A DNA stretch of 64,000 nucleotides from the NCBI GenBank assembly GCA_029204225.1, contig CM055110.1:48024921-48088920 (forward strand), given 5' to 3'. This document shows positions 33,963-47,849 of this stretch, piece by piece. The notes beneath the pieces were generated by a model. The model was given only the letters and a program-made list of their open reading frames with translations. It was not told the origin of the DNA and ran no database searches. The stretch's first letter is position 1; each line of letters begins with the position of its first letter. The stretch is from Diphasiastrum complanatum. Taxonomy: Eukaryota > Streptophyta > Lycopodiopsida > Lycopodiales > Lycopodiaceae. A program made the translations under genes and the position numbers.

Positions 33963-35480
33963 CAATTTGGTCAATGATGTAGGTTGGATGGATGAGTGCA
34001 AATACATGATGCTTATATGACCAAAATTGGGAACTTAGGGTGATTTTGAAAATTTAGGATGCTGGGAGTGAAATTTTGCAAGATTGGAAGATCCCTTCTA
34101 GATTCACCTTCCTGGGGATTTAAAGGCCCATATTAGATCTCTTAGATCTCAAAGTGGCGAATCTAGATCTTGAAAATTGAATCCTGTAGGTCAAAAATTG
34201 TGTTGTTGGAAATATACAGTCGTCAAACTGATCCTATGGGAGTTTAGATTCATCCTACAAAAGTTAAGCTCATCATGATTGTGAACCTGAAACTCAGCGA
34301 ACCTAGATCTCCTGTGAATCTTGAGAAAGTACAGTTGGAATGTACAAGTCCCAATCTCACTTAGCAAGCTAGTACAGATTTGAGAATGTGCAGATCTGAC
34401 TTTTGGCTTGCACTTGGGAAATTATCTAATGGATTTTGTACTCCCTTTGACCACATTAGATTAAACACATGTGAAATTAATCACTGGTATGTGGGAGAAC
34501 TCAGAAGTACAACTGTTAAGCCAAAAGTGCAAAAAGTCAAGATTTTCACACTTTTCAATGTACAGTACTTGATTCTTGGGATCTGGGTTCGCCTTTTAGA
34601 AAGTGTACTGGTCTCAGATGGACATATCAATGATCAAGGAGGCGAACCAATATGGGATAATACTGAGGCTGTAGAGGCAGAAACATCCAAAACTTTGAGG
34701 TCAATTTTTTGGAGCAAGGCTAGGTTTGGGTTTGCCCTCTAGTCAATAGTTTTAGCATGTAATGATGGCCTTATAACTGAGATGGGCAAACTTAGATAGC
34801 AAGTTTTGCTCTCCTGGGGAATGCAAACAAGTTCTGGAGGTTTTCCTTAGTAAAATTTTCAAATGTTATGGTTCAAGTTCGCCCCTCTGATATGTTGTAG
34901 TTTAATGTCTTCTTGATGTATGGTGAAGCAAACCTAGATGTTGAGGTTTGGGGCTCAAAATTCTCCTTTGGAAATGCAAAACCTATTTGGCAGCTTGTTT
35001 CTATGTTCACACAGACAGTTTTGAGAAGGCACTTTCATAACAAATTTAAGAACATATTAGAGGCCGTTTTTTCCTCTGTTTTGTGGGAATATATTAGGTT
35101 AATGATAGGCCCACACATCCATATGCTCAAAGCATACAAATCACAAGCAAAAGATGCATAATTCTTTTTACAAAATAGCCACTAAAAACTAGTGACCACG
35201 TCCTACAATGAAAGCAAGTAAAAGAAGTTACAATGAAAGCAAGTAAAAGAAGTGAAAAACAATAAATGTTGGCAATAGGGCTCCCTGGAAATGACACCAA
35301 TGTTGTCAAGAAGAAGAGGGATTCATCCACCTTCTCGTAAGTTGTATGTAGCAAGGGGAGTAGGGCTCGATCCTAGGAGCCTTGGAGATGCTTACACAAC
35401 AAGAAGAGCAAAAGACTACGTCTACTTACAAATAAGGTTGTAAATAACCACATGACATATCCAAAAATACATTGACTATA
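33963..35480. other. Gene-free DNA flanking the insertion
   Basis: Continuation of the DNA interrupted by the copia element, with more GGGA-rich words in its first part. Frames at 34380-34742 and 34913-35161 look random. A 20-bp direct repeat (ACAATGAAAGCAAGTAAAAG) occurs twice near 35206-35250. Confidence 0.5.
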
Positions 35481-36582
<1,102 letters not shown>

Positions 36583-36594
36583 GCTCTGATACTA
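36583..36594 (-). promoter_or_regulatory. Primer binding site with one mismatch
   Basis: The plus strand reads GCTCTGATACTA, the Met-tRNA PBS complement with C-to-T at position 11, abutting the LTR at 36595. Confidence 0.85.
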
Positions 36595-37388
36595 TGACAA
36601 AATTTCCAGAATTCACACGTGTGGGGATGATCCACAAGTATGATAGATCTTATTAAGCTTTACGATTAGCACAATAATCTGATTCTAGATTGAATAGCAA
36701 GATCTAGTACAGAACTTATGGCTTAACCACAATCTAGCATGCTAAGAAGCAGAGAATGATAGCAATGAATCATAAATGAGCAAAAGTACAAGAAATTAGT
36801 GTATGAGCATTAGCCTCAACACGAGTTAGAGAGAGAAAGAGAGAGAGAGATAGCAAGCAAAAATGGTGTAGATCCAAAATGGCATGAGATAGCTACAAAG
36901 GTTTGGTTCTTCATAAAAAATTATGAGAATAGCTACATATATTTATGGAGTTTGAGGTAGCTCGAGGTAGAACCACATCCATCCACCTTTCAATGACATC
37001 TAAAGTGAAAACTAGAGTCTACGTGACATTTGTCACATCTCATGCATGTATCTCTACCTACTTTTACCAAGTGTCTCAGTTCTAACTAGAATTGTACAAA
37101 TCATCATGCATGTGTCCATTTCAATTTGTGCATGCCTTGCATGTCACTATGGATCACTTACAATAAATGCATGTGATATGCCACAAGTTTCTACAACCAT
37201 ATTTTTGCTAATTCTAAGTCTCCAATCTATATGCAAGTTGTATTCAACCAACTAGATATGACAAATCCATAGAGCTCGAGTTCTATCTAGCCCAAATTTG
37301 GCATTTACACTTATGAAACAACATACTTGCATAGTACAAAGTTTGTAGCAAGCCTAAAGTCAAGATGGACTATTTTTCAATTTCAACA
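36595..37388 (-). repeat. Copia 5' LTR, inverted, same family as 46175-47041
   Basis: In sense orientation it runs TGTTGAAATTG ... AATTTTGTCA (794 bp). It is homologous along its length to the 3' LTR at 46175-47041 but has only ~25 bp of GA/CT repeat near 36832-36856 where that one has a 112-bp tract. CACACGTGTG is at 36614-36623. The base pairs beyond 37388 do not match the flank of the 46-kb LTR. Confidence 0.85.
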
Positions 37389-37475
37389 CATGGAACTGCA
37401 TGATGCTACACCAACATCAAGAAAAAGTAGACAACCTCCACAAAGTATATATGTTGACGATGAGTGCGAGGAGTA

Positions 37476-38008
37476 GGCTAAAAGCATGGTTTGGTGGTAC
37501 AACATGGACTTTCAAGGACACTACCTTTTTTGGGTAAAAAAGCACTTTTATATTATTATACACTATTTTTAACTAATACCTTTGACTTGCCATAACTTTA
37601 CCGTACCTCAAAAGTATGTCATGTAACATATCATTGGAAAGCACTTGTCGAGCACTTTCTAACACATGAAACTCCGCTGAAATTGGACTTGCCAATAAAA
37701 GTTATGTCATTTTAAATGTGGACTCAAAAAATTATGATTAAGAAAATCCCCATACTTTTGAATTGCCATAACTTTTTTAACATAGCTCAAAAGTATGTCA
37801 TCTAACATATCATTGAAAGCGCTCGTCAAGCGCTTTCTAACGCACCAAACCTCGCTAAAATTGGACTTACCACTAAAAGGTTATGTCATTTTTAATATGG
37901 ACTCAAAAAAAATTATGAGTAATAAAATCCCCAAAAAGCGAAATGTACTACAAAAGGTACAATGAAAAATGGGTTCTTTTTTTGTACCACCAAACCATGC
38001 TTTGAGCC
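37476..38008. mobile_element. MITE-like element with 27-bp TIRs and internal duplication
   Basis: Terminal inverted repeats start GGCTAAAAGCATGG at 37476 and GGCTCAAAGCATGG (complement, ending 38008). They extend 27 bp with one mismatch. Flanking AGTA at 37472-37475 and 38009-38012 may be a 4-bp TSD. The 533-bp interior has no gene but consists largely of two tandem ~176-bp copies starting TTTGACTTGCCATAA at 37581 and TTTGAATTGCCATAA at 37757. The TIR does not match a superfamily I can name. Confidence 0.7.
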
Positions 38009-38012
38009 AGTA

Positions 38013-40344
38013 GTATTTTCTCGGCGTATCCATATTTGCTAGAATACTAGTTGAACTCACATAGCACACATTTGCATATGGAAGGGTGGGTGTTGGAGAC
38101 CAATTTTTTGGTTAATTGATGGACAAATATTTGCTTTGGACTTGATTTAGTACTTCATATTGTCATCAAGGCTCGTGCAGTTATGGTTTACATTTTGGTT
38201 GTAATTATTTTGATTTGTGTTGGATTGTGAAAGAACATATTGAATTGACACTAAAACATAATGCCATAGAGGCTCATGCATTTACAATCGTAAAGTGAAT
38301 TAATCTTATCATCCTTTACATTGGGAAAAGATTCAAGTGATATTTTCACATTGTTTTATTACGGTTGGAAAAAGATTTTATACAAACTTTTACCCTAAGT
38401 AAAAAGAAGAAATTTACCTATGGAACATCATAACAAAGAAAATCTCCCCAAACTTACATTTGTTTTATCAAGTGAAAAGGTCACTAGATAATCCATTCCC
38501 CAATACATAAGGTGCAATAATTAAAGTTAACCTATAAAAATCACTCACCTGCTGAACCTGCCATTGAAGAAAAGTCGGTACCACAAAAAACATGACCTAA
38601 TAAATTCTGGAGGCCAAACACTCATAAACTTTTACATGTTAGCTACCTCTTCATCCAACGGGCTACTCAGCTGGTAAGCTTGACATCTCAGGTTTTTTTC
38701 ATCTATTTTCAATACACCGTGAATCACCTCCACTTATAATATCTCTATGTCTAACAATGCTTCCGAGCCCTTCAATGTAAGAGAAAACTATACATGTAGC
38801 TAAGAGTTAGAAAATCAAATTGAAGCTCTACTTATATATTTTTAGAATAACTGCATATGCTTATATCTACTTATCTTCATGTATTTCAAGAACAAATGTG
38901 TAGCTTTAGAATTAAAAGACTAAATTATGCATGGAAAGCTCTATTTTGTCATAAATGGAAATAATGTCAATAGTTGGAAGACTACATTAAGTTAAATGAT
39001 TCTACTTTGTGTTGTACATGTCAAAAATTAGAACTTATTAAGCATACAAAGCTCTACTTATGTTGCAATATATGTCAAGAAGAACTGTGCATGTCAAAAC
39101 TAGGAAGACAGCTTCAAAAGATTATTATTATTTTATTAGCTAAAAGAGACAAGCTAAGGTTTCTAATATTTACAAACGAAACTCAGTTCACACTGCCTTG
39201 TGTGGGCTTATATTAAAGCTTTGGAGCTTTTATTGGTTGAACAAGGAGCTTGCTTATGAGCTCAATTGAACATGGCTTTTCCTTATGACAAATTGTATCT
39301 CCTTGACATATTACCATAACTTAAGTCAAGCTTTTTATGCATGACTACTATAAGCAATGCAAATTGACTCTCATCATTCATGATAAAAAAAAACACACAT
39401 AATCAATAGACTTTCTAATATACTCAGTTGTCATAGTTCAGGGGTGGAATGAACCACGATCATTGGTCTTGACAATCAATGATTGTGATAAATGAAAACT
39501 CGCAAAATGTCCAAAAACAGTTAAGTCGAGTTCATATTAGGGTTTTTAGAACCATGAAAGATGAAAGGTTTGTTGTGAAGTCTTCCTTACTAAAATCACA
39601 TGTATGTGATTTAGCTTTCAGACACCCAAAAAAAAAAAAACTACAAAGACATGTCTCATGAGAAATAATGGCTTGCATATGATTTGTAGTCCTTAACCTA
39701 TGTGGTGGTATTATTAAACATATGTCTAATATTACAAGGACTTCATAAAGCATACAAATGAGTCTATTTATCCTACATTAATATGCAACAATGACCCCTT
39801 GATGAAGAATCTGGATATATACTTTGTATGTGTTCCAAGGATGTAAAGAGTGTAAGTGGTAGGTATATTATAGAGCTTTGAAAAAGTCTTAAGATATCAA
39901 AATTAGGCTCTTATATATTTGCATGATGAATGTGTTATGCTAAATGAGAAGGCTATAGAAACCAGCTTATGTGCACTATAGTTTTGTTCATTTTTTAAAT
40001 TCTGGATTACAGCCAGAAAGTGAAGATTGACATTATGATAGAATAGAGAAGAATAAGATTCATGTAACAATTTCTTAGAGTTTATCAAACTTTGACAATC
40101 TTCATAAGAAAATATATATTTGGGCCTGTACCATGCAATGGCAAAAACATGCACTGCTATATATATATGTATCAAATGTACAATTCATCTCAGTAGAACT
40201 AACATAATAATTCTGAATTAGATGCAATATTTGATCTAAGCACATTTTTGTATAAATTGAGCGACTGTAGATAAGTATCTTTTAAGGACCTGTGCATGGT
40301 ACAATATATATATGTGTGTGTGTGGCTTCTTAAGCAATCAACTT
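38013..40344. other. Gene-free stretch upstream and downstream of small frames
   Basis: AT-rich. The longest frames (38974-39216, 39903-40175) show no family features. A TG dinucleotide run lies near 40312. The 3' part probably includes the 3' untranslated region of the peptide gene at 40345-40732. Confidence 0.5.
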
Positions 40345-40732
40345 TCAAGCTGGTGGTGGTGCTGGGAATTGTAGATTGGGAACTATGTAATTGCCGCCTG
40401 GAGTTCCCCCTGGCTGTGGCTGGTTGTGGCTCTGAGGAGGTGGATCTGGTCCAACATAGTCTTCCACTTCACCTGCGCTGTGCCAATTGAGCCAAACGTA
40501 AAAGCTTTGCTACATATGTTGATACGGAATTGTAAGTGATGAAGCTTCGTATTGTGTGAGAAAGGTGGGTATGTTAATAATGCCTTCAGAAAATTAAATG
40601 GAAAAGTTACCAAGTTAGAGAGATGGGCATACCTGAAGAAGGTAGTCGTGAAGCTGAGATCATAGGAGCGTTGAGACTGGAACCAGAGATAAAAACCAGC
40701 AGCAACAGCAGAAATGACAACAGTCTCCTCAT
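40345..40732 (-). CDS. Candidate RGF/GLV-like secreted sulfated-peptide precursor
   Basis: Two exons on the minus strand: 40732-40633 and 40472-40345, joined across a 160-bp intron with CAG/GTATGC donor and GCGCAG acceptor; splicing after the first base of codon 34 gives a 75-residue precursor. Residues 1-17 (MRRLLSFLLLLLVFISG) are a strong signal peptide, cleavage likely within 17-22. Residues 38-50 read DYVGPDPPPQSHN, preceded by acidic EVE: Asp-Tyr in acidic context fits tyrosylprotein sulfotransferase, and DY..P...P..HN matches the spacing of RGF/GLV/CLEL root peptides. The last 25 residues are Pro/Gly-rich (GGTPGGNYIVP), whereas family members usually end at HN. A GTATATAG box lies ~25 bp before the ATG. 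Alternatives: another DY-type peptide, a proline-rich secreted protein, or a chance frame. An upstream in-frame ATG exists (40834), but starting there buries the signal peptide. Confidence 0.55.
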
Positions 40733-41400
40733 CTTAATTGCACTCAGAACTGTTACTATATACGACGGACAAGTGACTCGCGCACAGCTGATCTTCACAT
40801 CATATTGACCAGTGGAATGCAATTTCAGGTTCACAATATTGGTGAGTGGAATTTTAGTGGTTGTTTCCCAACACGGACGTTGCAGCCTGTGGGATCGACA
40901 TACATAAAGCTATAATATTCAATTTGTTGTTTAATTCAAAATATCCACATGATGTGGAAAAGTCCATCCCACTAAAAATCTTTGTCTTCCAGGAAATTAA
41001 CCATATTGAGGGATACCGTAGCATTCCTCATCCATTAGCACTCATTTTTGTGTTTGATACAGAATTAAACGGTCCAGATGCAGAATTGGAGAATACTTAG
41101 AATCCTTGTAGAGGCCTACTTCACACTCCACTCAGAGTCATCCACAATGCTCACCAACATTTCTGCTCAATTGCAGTCAATATGTTTTTATTCTAAGGTG
41201 CTTACATGCACTTGAACACTTCTAATCAATTTCTTTTCATTAATAATCTAAGGTAAATCTTCCCACACAAGTTGGAGCATTGTGCTTGAGTCCCACTCCT
41301 TTGTAAAGCTCTCCAGAATTTTTTTAGGCGAGGCCCGAAGAATGGGCCGGGCACATGAGGCCATTCTGCCCGGTTCAGCTTTCCAAGCCCATTCCATTGT
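40733..41400. other. Upstream region of the peptide gene candidate
   Basis: It contains the putative promoter of the minus-strand gene (TATA-like box near 40755-40765). A 25-bp word TCTAAGGTGCTTACATGCACTTG-like at 41192-41216 recurs at 41661-41685. No other gene is recognised. Confidence 0.45.
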
Positions 41401-41636
41401 GTAATGGATTGTTGGACCTTTTTTAGATCAATCCGATGCTGCCACATGGCAGCAGGCGCAAGCAGAATCAAAAATTAAAAAAACTAAACCAATCCGACGC
41501 TGCCACGTGGCAGGCACAGGCCTGACACCTGATGTGCAGGCGGAATCAGCACAAATTTAAAAAAAAAAAACAGGTGACTATTCTGCTTTTTAATGAGTAA
41601 GAAAACTGGGCATAATAGTCACCAACAATCCATTAC
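41401..41636. mobile_element. Possible small MITE, 236 bp
   Basis: Perfect 15-bp terminal inverted repeats GTAATGGATTGTTGG (41401-41415, complement at 41622-41636). The interior holds a diverged ~80-bp duplication (AATCCGAYGCTGCCAC motif at ~41428 and ~41491) with CCACGTGG-type G-box cores. No clear TSD, so the call is tentative. Confidence 0.45.
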
Positions 41637-41689
41637 GGGTTGATAATAACAAAAAACAATAATCTAAGGTGCTTACAAGCACTTGTGTA

Positions 41690-42814
41690 GCCTAGGATAA
41701 ATGCATTCATGATTACTTGCAACTATATACCCACTTTTTTGGTTTAAGTACCATGGACACATTCTTTGTATTAGTATCTTCAAGTTTGGTACAAGCAACC
41801 TGTTCTGAGGCCATTTGATTGAGAACAAAATTTTAATGTATATGTAGACACCAAATCTTCTGCCATAGACATAGTCCTAAGTCAGAACAATGAAGCCAAG
41901 AAGGATTATAATGTATACTTTGCATGCGAACAATTGTCAAAATCAAAAAAGAAGTAATCAACTACTCAAAGGAAAGTCTCAAAAATGATTTAATCAATTG
42001 ATATTATCGATAATGTTTATTAGGTTATTATTTTATCTCTCATGTTGATATTTATTTATTTATTTTTAAATATGTAATGAATGAGTCAAAGATATCAAAG
42101 ATACTAGCTAAATAGATCTTACTATTTCAAGAATTTGACTTTAGATTCAAATCAGAAAATGAAAACATGATGCCAGTGTGAACCTCCTATTCATATTAGA
42201 AAGACCTGAGTGGGAACACTACCTTGGATGATTCATTTGTTGATGAAATGGTAATGATCATCAATATCGAAGATACTTGGTACCTTGGCATTCATCAACT
42301 CTCCATTAATGCATACACATTAATGAAAAGAAAGAAAGAATGATCTTTCAAAAAATGATTTTTCCACCTAATATAATATTAAAAATCGCCTTATGTATAT
42401 CCTTGAAATTCTGTTGCAAACACGAAAAGGAGAACTATGGAGCTAAACCACCCCACCAAAGATAAATTGAAGATCAATTGTAATTCAGCTTCAAACACGA
42501 GACACAACAATTGAATACAAGAGAGGAGAGATTTTTGGCAGCTAAAAATTGAAATTTGGAAGTGGAGTAGGGAGAGTTTCTATAGGTATATATAGAACCA
42601 AGAGCCTAGGGATATACCTTGCACAACCCTAATCCTTTACTAAGCTCATAATCAGTTACTATTGATATTCCTCTACATGTATATAGTCGTCAATCACCAT
42701 GCACTGTTCCACATGTCTAAATCGGAGTGCCTGTAATTGCATTTTTGGCCTTGCATTAGAGGTTGTTCGAACACCAAAAGGGCATGTTTGTCAAGAATCA
42801 GATATGCAGCATCA
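41690..42814. other. Gene-free stretch
   Basis: AT-rich; no gene recognised. The boundary with the copia gag fragment near 42815 is approximate. Confidence 0.5.
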
Positions 42815-45800
42815 AGCATTCAAGGCAAGCATAAAGGAAGGAGTAAGAACCAATTCTCTCAAGCATACAACAAAGACAAAGCCAAAGATCGAGATCAAGA
42901 CGGTGAAGAGGATGAAACATCTCATCCCTCTAACTCAAAAACCAAGAAGAAGAAAGTGAAGTGCTTCTTCTGTGGCAAAAAGGGGCACTATGCCTCTAAT
43001 TGCTTTAAGAAGGAAAACCAACTGAAGCAAGCTAATCTCTCCAAAGAGATTGAAGAAGATTCCGTTGCAAGTGATGGAGAAGGATCACTTATGGCGTCCA
43101 GTTTTTCTTCATCACCTTTCAAGAAAGATGGAGCTTGGTACATAGACAGTGGAGCCTCTTCACATATGTGCTGTTCAAAGGAGTCATTTGACTCAATCTT
43201 ACCTTTCAAAGGACTCAAGAGATCTATTTACACAGCTAATGATCATGAGTGTCCAATAAAAGGAATTGGCAACATTCCATTGAAACTTGCTTCTTCAAAA
43301 GTTCTTGCACTTTCTAATGTTCTTTTCATTCCAAAACTTACAAAGAACTTAATTAGTGTGGGAAAGTTGCTTGATAATGGTTGTGATGTAAAGTTCAACT
43401 CCAATACTTGTTTTATCAAGAGAAAAGATGAGATCCTTGCTGATGGAACTAGATGTGGTGGAATTTTTTAAGTTGAATTCTTATGAGAATGCAAACCTTT
43501 GTGAAGTTGTTTTGTTATCTAAGGAGGAGTTGTGGCATAGAAGGTTGGGACATCCTAACTTTACATCTATGTCTTCTATGATTAAGAAGGAGAAGGCTAT
43601 TGGTCTTCCAAAATCTCTTTCTAAAGATTTCAAGCCTTGTGAGGCTTGTGCCATTGCAAAGTCACACAGAAAGCCATATCAGAAGTCTTTCATAAAGACT
43701 ACTTATCCATTGGAACTCATACATTCAAATGTACATTTTTTCTCTTCAAAAAGTATTGGTGGTGCAACATGTTTTGTCACCTTTATTGATGACTTTACTA
43801 GATACACTTGGTTGTATCCACTTTCTTCAAAGGCTATGGTTTTTGATTACTTCCTTATCTTCAAAGCTTTGTAGAAAAACAGGTTTCTTGCAAAGTTAAA
43901 TCTTTAAGATGTGATGGAGGAGGTGAATATATCTCCAGCAAGTTTCATAATTATTGTGAAGGTGAAGGAATAAAGAGAGAATTTTCTTGTGCCTATTCTC
44001 CATCTCAAAATGGAGTAGCTGAGAGGAAAAACAGATCTTTATGTGAATGTGCTAAAGCAATTCAAGTAGCAGCTTCTTTGCCTATTGAATATTGGGGTGA
44101 GGGTATAAATTGTGCAAACTATTTGTGCAATAGATTACCTCACAATGCTCTTGCTGGAAAAACACCTTTTGAAGTCTTGTGTCAGAAAAAACCTAAGGTA
44201 GATCACCTTAGAGTTTTTGGTTGTACTTTCTTTGTTAATATGCCCTTGGAAACAAGGAAAAGAGATGATCCTAATTCTGTTAAAGGGATCATGGTTGGAT
44301 ATGCATCCAACAAGAAAGCTTACAGGATCTATGTTCCCTCTACCTCAACTACAATTGAGAGTAGAGATGTGATATTCCATGAAGATCAAAAATACATTCT
44401 TGAGAAGGCCGAGTTCAAAGATTCTCACAAAGATACTCCAATCATCACCCTTGAAGATCGTCATGGAGAGATGGGGCCGAGATTTGAGGAGGAGTCACCT
44501 CAAATTTTTTCACCAAGGAGATCTCAAAGAGAAAGATCCGAGCCTAGAAGGCTTACCTATGAAGATAGAGGAACGCAAGTGGAAATCAACTCCACTAATT
44601 GTGCCTATTTTATTTCTCATGAGGAGCCGAAGGATGTATATGATGCTATCAACTCAAAGGAATGGTACCTTGCCATGAAGGAAGAATATGATGCTTTGAT
44701 GGCCAATAATACATGGGAGCTTGTGGATCTTCCATCCAACAAGCATACCATTGGTTGCAAATGGGTTTTTCGAGTCAAGTATAATCAAGATGGCACAATC
44801 AACAAGTACAAGGCTAGGCTTTGTGCTAAAGGATTTGCTCAAGTGTATGGACTTGATTATGAGGAGACCTTTTTGCAAAGATGGTGTCAATTAGAATCAT
44901 CATTTCTCTTGCTTGTTTTTTCAATTGGCAGACTCTTCAACTAGATGTTTCTAATGCATTTCTAAATGGCTATCTAGAAGTAGAGATCTATATGGATCAA
45001 CCTATTGGGTTCATCCATGATGAGGAAAAAGTTTGCTTGCGCTTCAAAAGTTTATATGGATTAAAGCAAGCCCCAAGGTCATGGTATTCTCGACTTAACA
45101 CCTTTTTTGAGTCACTAGGATTTAATCTTAGTAACTATGATCCTTCCTTATATGTCAAGTTTTTTGATAAAGATATTGTCATCCTTCTTATTTATGTTGA
45201 TGATATCATTCTGACAGGAAGTTGTATCAAGTTAGTTGAGGAAACCAAGATTGCACTTGGAAAAGAGTTCAAGATGCAAGATCTTGGAAAAATACACTAT
45301 ATTCTAGGATTAGAGATTGACTTTCTTAAAGATAAAGCTTTCATATGTCAATCTAAGTATGCTCTTTCAATGTTAAAAAAGTTCAATATGTTGAATTGTA
45401 AGAGTATAGAAACACCTATGGAGCAAAATGTAAAGGACTCTAACAAAGGTGATGAAAGATCCTTCGAGGACATCACACTTTGTAGAAGTCTTATAGGCTC
45501 CTTAATTTGGTTCACAATAACTAGACCTGACATAAACTTTAGTGTTCATAAGTTGAGCCAGGCTATGCAAAATCCTTCAATTTATCATTGGAAAAAGGCC
45601 AAGAGAGTGCTTAGATATATATCTTCAACTTTTGATTTTGGTTTATTATATAAAAGTGAAGATCTTTCTATTATTGGTTATTCTGACTCGGATTTTGCAA
45701 GTGATAGAGCAGATCGGAAATCTACAAGTGCTTATGTCATATATCTTGGAGGAAACTTGATATCTTGCCTTTTAAAAAGCAAGATACTGTATCACTCTCA

Positions 45801-46157
45801 TCATGTGAAGCTGAGTACAAGGCACTCACTACAACAACAAAGGAAGTGCTTTGGATCAAGAGGTTACTAGTGGAGCTAAAGATAATTATGGAAGAAAATA
45901 TACCTATGATCATGTGTGACAACATTTCAGCTCAAGCCCTTGCCAACAACCCAATATTCCATGCAAGGAGCAAACATATTGAAGTTGCACATCACTTCGT
46001 GAGAGAGAAGCTCATTGGAGGTGAAATGAAATTGGAGCATATTGACACATCATCTTGCATTGCAGATATGCTCACCAAACCTTTGAGAAAAAGTTCCTTC
46101 AACAAGCATAGAGCCAACCTTGGAGTTATACCAAGATCCATGTTCAAATCAATATAG
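42815..46157 (+). pseudogene. Copia gag-pol, 5' truncated, several frameshifts
   Basis: Starts inside gag, just before the knuckle CFFCGKKGHYASNC (~42962). Protease DSGASSHMCC and LTKNLISVGKLL follow; frame shifts near 43440. Pre-integrase LWHRRLGHPNF and CEACAIAKSH, integrase core with the second Asp block as RCDGGGEY and QNGVAERKN; another shift near 43870. RT: KWVFRVKYNQDG, shift near 44870 that removes the APVAK block, LDVSNAFLNG, YVDD (~45195). RNase H: SDSDFAS, shift near 45770, SSCEAEYKALTT, CDN, ending in TAG at 46155. Four frameshifts but few stops: a moderately old copy. Gag N-terminus, leader and 5' LTR are missing; the 3' LTR is complete. Sequence and architecture are close to the 59-64 kb element. 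Confidence 0.92.
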
Positions 46158-46164
46158 ATCATTT

Positions 46165-46174
46165 TTAGGAGGAG
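46165..46174 (+). promoter_or_regulatory. Polypurine tract
   Basis: TTAGGAGGAG, with AGGAGGAG immediately before the 3' LTR at 46175. Confidence 0.8.
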
Positions 46175-47041
<867 letters not shown>

Positions 47042-47049
47042 ATTTCCTA

Positions 47050-47845
47050 CTGGCCCTTTGTCTTTTCTTTGTTCCATCTCCTTCTGTTTCTTGAAGCATT
47101 CACGCTCCCAGTGGCCAGGTTTGTTGCAATACCTACAATTTCCAGGTTTATTTTGCCTGGAATAGCCATGTCCTTGACCTCGGCCTTGATTTCAATTGCC
47201 TCGATTTGGGCCATCATTGGATTGTTCTTGAAATTGTTGGAATGATCCACCATTTGAGTTTCCACCTCTTGATTGGTGTCTTCCACGACCAAATCTACCA
47301 CCATGTCCCCTGACTGCAAGAGCTTGATCAAATCCCCTGTTGCGATGACTCAAGTTCTCTTGACATTGTTCTTCCTACAAAAGCAATCCACCTAACTCTT
47401 CATAGGTTGGAAGATTTTCCCGTGTGGCTATACTTGTCACAAACATCTGATGTGACTCACTCAAACTATTCAATGTCAATTGCACGATCTCACGATCATG
47501 TACTCGCTCTCCAACTGCTATTAATTGGTCACGAATCTCTTTGATCTTCAGTAGGTGATCAGCAATAGTTGCACCATCATCCATCCGCAATGTGTGCAGC
47601 TTCGTCTTCAGAAATAGCACTCGAGATGTGTTTGTGGTCTCAAACAATGCCTTCAATGTATCCCATGCTTCTTTTGGTCCTTCTGAATCTGAAATGTAGG
47701 AAATAATTGCATCTCTAACTGATAAGTTGATGACATTCTGTGCTTTCCGTTTTCTCCTGTCAAATGGCCGTTGATCTTCTTCAATCAATGGCCTTGTCTC
47801 TTCACCTGTCACGATCTCCCATAGCTCCTTTTCCATCAAAACCTA
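47050..47845 (-). pseudogene. Copia gag fragment of another family
   Basis: The minus-strand frame 47839-47375 encodes gag (MEKELWEIVTGEE; AWDTLKALFETTNTSRVLFLK; LHTLRMDDGATIADHLLKI), with one stop before a glycine/arginine-rich linker and, in another frame, the knuckle CRYCNKPGHWEREC. Truncated on its 3' side by the LTR ending at 47041. On its 5' side the gag N-terminus runs into a minisatellite that contains gag-like codons (FYMR). Confidence 0.85.
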
Positions 47846-47849
47846 CAGA

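Noticed and set aside
40607-40834. Single-exon reading of the peptide locus from the upstream ATG at 40834
   Set aside because: It would place the hydrophobic segment internally and read through a good splice donor; the start at 40732 gives a proper signal peptide and an in-phase second exon.
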